Shown in pieces: positions 34,119-35,655 of a stretch of 35,655 nucleotides of DNA (position 1 is its first letter; every line of letters starts with the position of its first letter). The notes under the pieces were generated by a model. That model saw only the letters and a program-made list of their open reading frames with translations. It was not told the origin of the DNA and made no database searches. A program made the translations under genes and the position numbers. Source of the stretch: Bacteroidota bacterium (GTDB lineage Bacteria > Bacteroidota > Bacteroidia > Cytophagales > Cyclobacteriaceae); contig CANIVF010000043.1 of NCBI GenBank assembly GCA_947470895.1, forward strand, positions 1 through 35,655, in the 5' to 3' direction.

Positions 34119-35655
34119 GAATAACAATCTGCACTTTAGTGCTCACCTGAAACTCGGATTCAAGTGTAATCGTTCCCTTTAAACTTTCAACTACTTTCTT
34201 AACCAGAAAAAGCCCTAACCCCGTGCCATTAGATGTATCGCTGGCGCGAAAAAACATTTCGAACAATCGGCAGTGATATTGTTTTTCAATTCCCTGCCCA
34301 TTGTCTTCTACGGCCAGGTTTATAAGATCATGTTCTTCCTTTACGGAGATGGCTATAAATTGATATTCTTTTTTCTGATCGCTGTATTTTATAGCGTTTG
34401 TCACCAGATTACTAATCACCATTTTCCAGCGGTTACGATCACTTTCGATTTGTAACGCTTCATCTACTTTTAGTTTAAAATCAATAACCGAGGCGCCTTC
34501 CATAAATTCGACTTCCGCCCATACTTCGTTGATCAGGTCTTTCAACAGGAATTGGGATTTGATGGGCTCGCGCTTGGAGGTTTTAACATACGTGGATATT
34601 TCCAATAAGATATTTTCCAATCGCTTCATACTGGAATCCATCAGTCCAATAAGATAATCGGCCTCGATGTCAAGGTTCTCATTTTCTTTCGATATTTTCA
34701 ACAACGAAATTAATCCCTGAACGGATTTAACAGGTGAGATTAAGTCATGCGAAGACCGGTAGAGGAAGGTGTCAAGCTCTGAATTAATTTCAACCAGAGC
34801 CTTATTCATTTTCTCCAACTCGTGTTCTCGCGTTTCAATTTCATGAGTTTTTTCAGCAACCAGACGGGCTAACCTTTTTCGAGATGCTTCCAACCGGTAG
34901 GTTATAATTAATGCGATGATGACACTAATTAAAACAGCCACGATTATGCTGCCTCCCACTTCAAATGCGTTGCTGTACCAGGGTTCATGTATGATAAAAC
35001 GAATATCATACTCTTGAGTTTCTACACTATCGATGATTGATTTTACCCGAAACCGATAGTCTCCATTCGGTAACTCAAGGTATTCTGCATGGTCTTGGTT
35101 GGGCGATACGCGCCAGGCAGTATCATATCCCTCCAGGTATGTTTGAACTTGCTGTGTTTTTGTGAATAAATTTCCCGGAGTGGTAAAATGGACACGTATG
35201 TCGTTCGGGCGCTTAGTAATGCTCAGTAACTCATTTGGTTTGTGTATATAGATGATTGAATCGTGGTCTATTTCTAAATACTTGATGATTGTTTTAGGTA
35301 GTGGGCGAGGTGGCAACGAAAGGGATGGCCAGGCTTTTTTTAGGTTAACAACAGAGACTCCATAATCGGTGGCGATCCACAATTTACCAAAGTAATCCAA
35401 TTCAACATCCAATATATAATCCGATATAAGCCCCGTGTTTCTAGTGATGTGATCAATTAGGTTTCCTTTGACATCCGTAATCAAAACTCCATGGGCCCAG
35501 GTGGCGATAACTAAGAGATTCTCGTTTAATAGAAATGCGTCATAGACCGGGTACTTCTTTATGAGCTCGTTCAAAGGTGCCTGATACGGAAAGACACGAC
35601 CCGTTGATAACTGGTGGATGAAAGCACCTTCCCTGTAAGTGATGATGAGGTGCTG
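34099..35655 (-). CDS. Propeller/Y_Y_Y sensor histidine kinase, N-terminal part outside the window
   Basis: The minus-strand frame stays open to the window edge, so the start is missing; a TTG at 35574 is only an internal codon. The visible 518 residues show the end of a two-component regulator beta-propeller (GLISDYILDVELDYFGKLWI then ATDYGVSVVNL), a Y_Y_Y domain (about 150-225, YLEGYDTAWRVSPN and LPNGDYRFRVKS), one membrane helix (about 233-252), a coiled coil, HisKA with His303 in YRSSHDLISPVKSVQG, and HATPase_c (VTNAIKYSD, DNGQGIEK, GTGLGLFLVKK). It ends without the receiver or AraC domain found in hybrid two-component systems of this type. The kinase core resembles that of the gene at 18768. 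Reg_prop/Y_Y_Y sensors often respond to carbohydrates in the periplasm. Confidence 0.9.
   Translation of the reverse strand, partial: QHLIITYREGAFIHQLSTGRVFPYQAPLNELIKKYPVYDAFLLNENLLVIATWAHGVLITDVKGNLIDHITRNTGLISDYILDVELDYFGKLWIATDYGVSVVNLKKAWPSLSLPPRPLPKTIIKYLEIDHDSIIYIHKPNELLSITKRPNDIRVHFTTPGNLFTKTQQVQTYLEGYDTAWRVSPNQDHAEYLELPNGDYRFRVKSIIDSVETQEYDIRFIIHEPWYSNAFEVGGSIIVAVLISVIIALIITYRLEASRKRLARLVAEKTHEIETREHELEKMNKALVEINSELDTFLYRSSHDLISPVKSVQGLISLLKISKENENLDIEADYLIGLMDSSMKRLENILLEISTYVKTSKREPIKSQFLLKDLINEVWAEVEFMEGASVIDFKLKVDEALQIESDRNRWKMVISNLVTNAIKYSDQKKEYQFIAISVKEEHDLINLAVEDNGQGIEKQYHCRLFEMFFRASDTSNGTGLGLFLVKKVVESLKGTITLESEFQVSTKVQIVIPTVYNA

Overview
The window reads as a Bacteroidota chromosome, most likely from a Cytophagales-type environmental bacterium. 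Support comes from a secreted protein with a type IX secretion C-terminal sorting domain, several large membrane or PAS-rich histidine kinases (7TM-DISM and propeller/Y_Y_Y types), a DUF2911 protein, almost no Shine-Dalgarno sequences, and promoter candidates resembling the Bacteroidota -33 TTTG / -7 TAnnTTTG pattern. The species assignment is inference. Both window ends cut a gene.

Layout. 1-6.7 kb: the truncated N-terminal part of a multi-PAS sensor protein, a nitrilase, a two-gene operon (DUF2911 protein and amidohydrolase) and a metallo-beta-lactamase-fold hydrolase, the last three each with an N-terminal membrane segment, then a double-NIPSNAP protein. Between the amidohydrolase and the MBL gene lies a 420-bp gap with two strong hairpins and a candidate minus-strand small RNA. 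6.8-13.9 kb: a rhomboid protease and a complete TetR-TolC-MFP-RND efflux operon, with a 29-bp perfect palindromic operator before tetR and a second related site at the tolC start codon. 14.4-17.1 kb: a secreted family 2 glycoside hydrolase.

17.1-24.3 kb is the accessory-looking part. It holds a small lipoprotein, a membrane histidine kinase, an 11-repeat BNR-type T9SS protein and a small ORF disturbed by an 11-bp tandem repeat. The spaces between them contain a family of palindromic repeats: three copies of a 180-bp element with TGTCATTCCGG-type inverted ends, two of them bracketed by short TGTCAGGTC/GACCTGACA palindromes.

24.4-35.7 kb: a class C beta-lactamase-like serine hydrolase, a 1021-residue six-PAS histidine kinase that is a paralogue of the sensor at the left edge, an M24 (Xaa-Pro type) peptidase, a divergent flavin reductase-like protein, a 7TM-DISM histidine kinase with a small membrane protein in one operon, and, converging on it with a 20-bp overlap, a Y_Y_Y/propeller histidine kinase cut by the right edge.

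How the genes work together: the clearest functional units are the TetR-controlled efflux operon and the kinase/membrane-protein pair. Four kinases plus one truncated sensor, without any response regulator in the window, point to orphan signalling genes. The most promising new observations are the candidate small RNA near 4.55 kb, the composite repeat family, the paired TetR sites and a promoter module shared by the two PAS paralogues.
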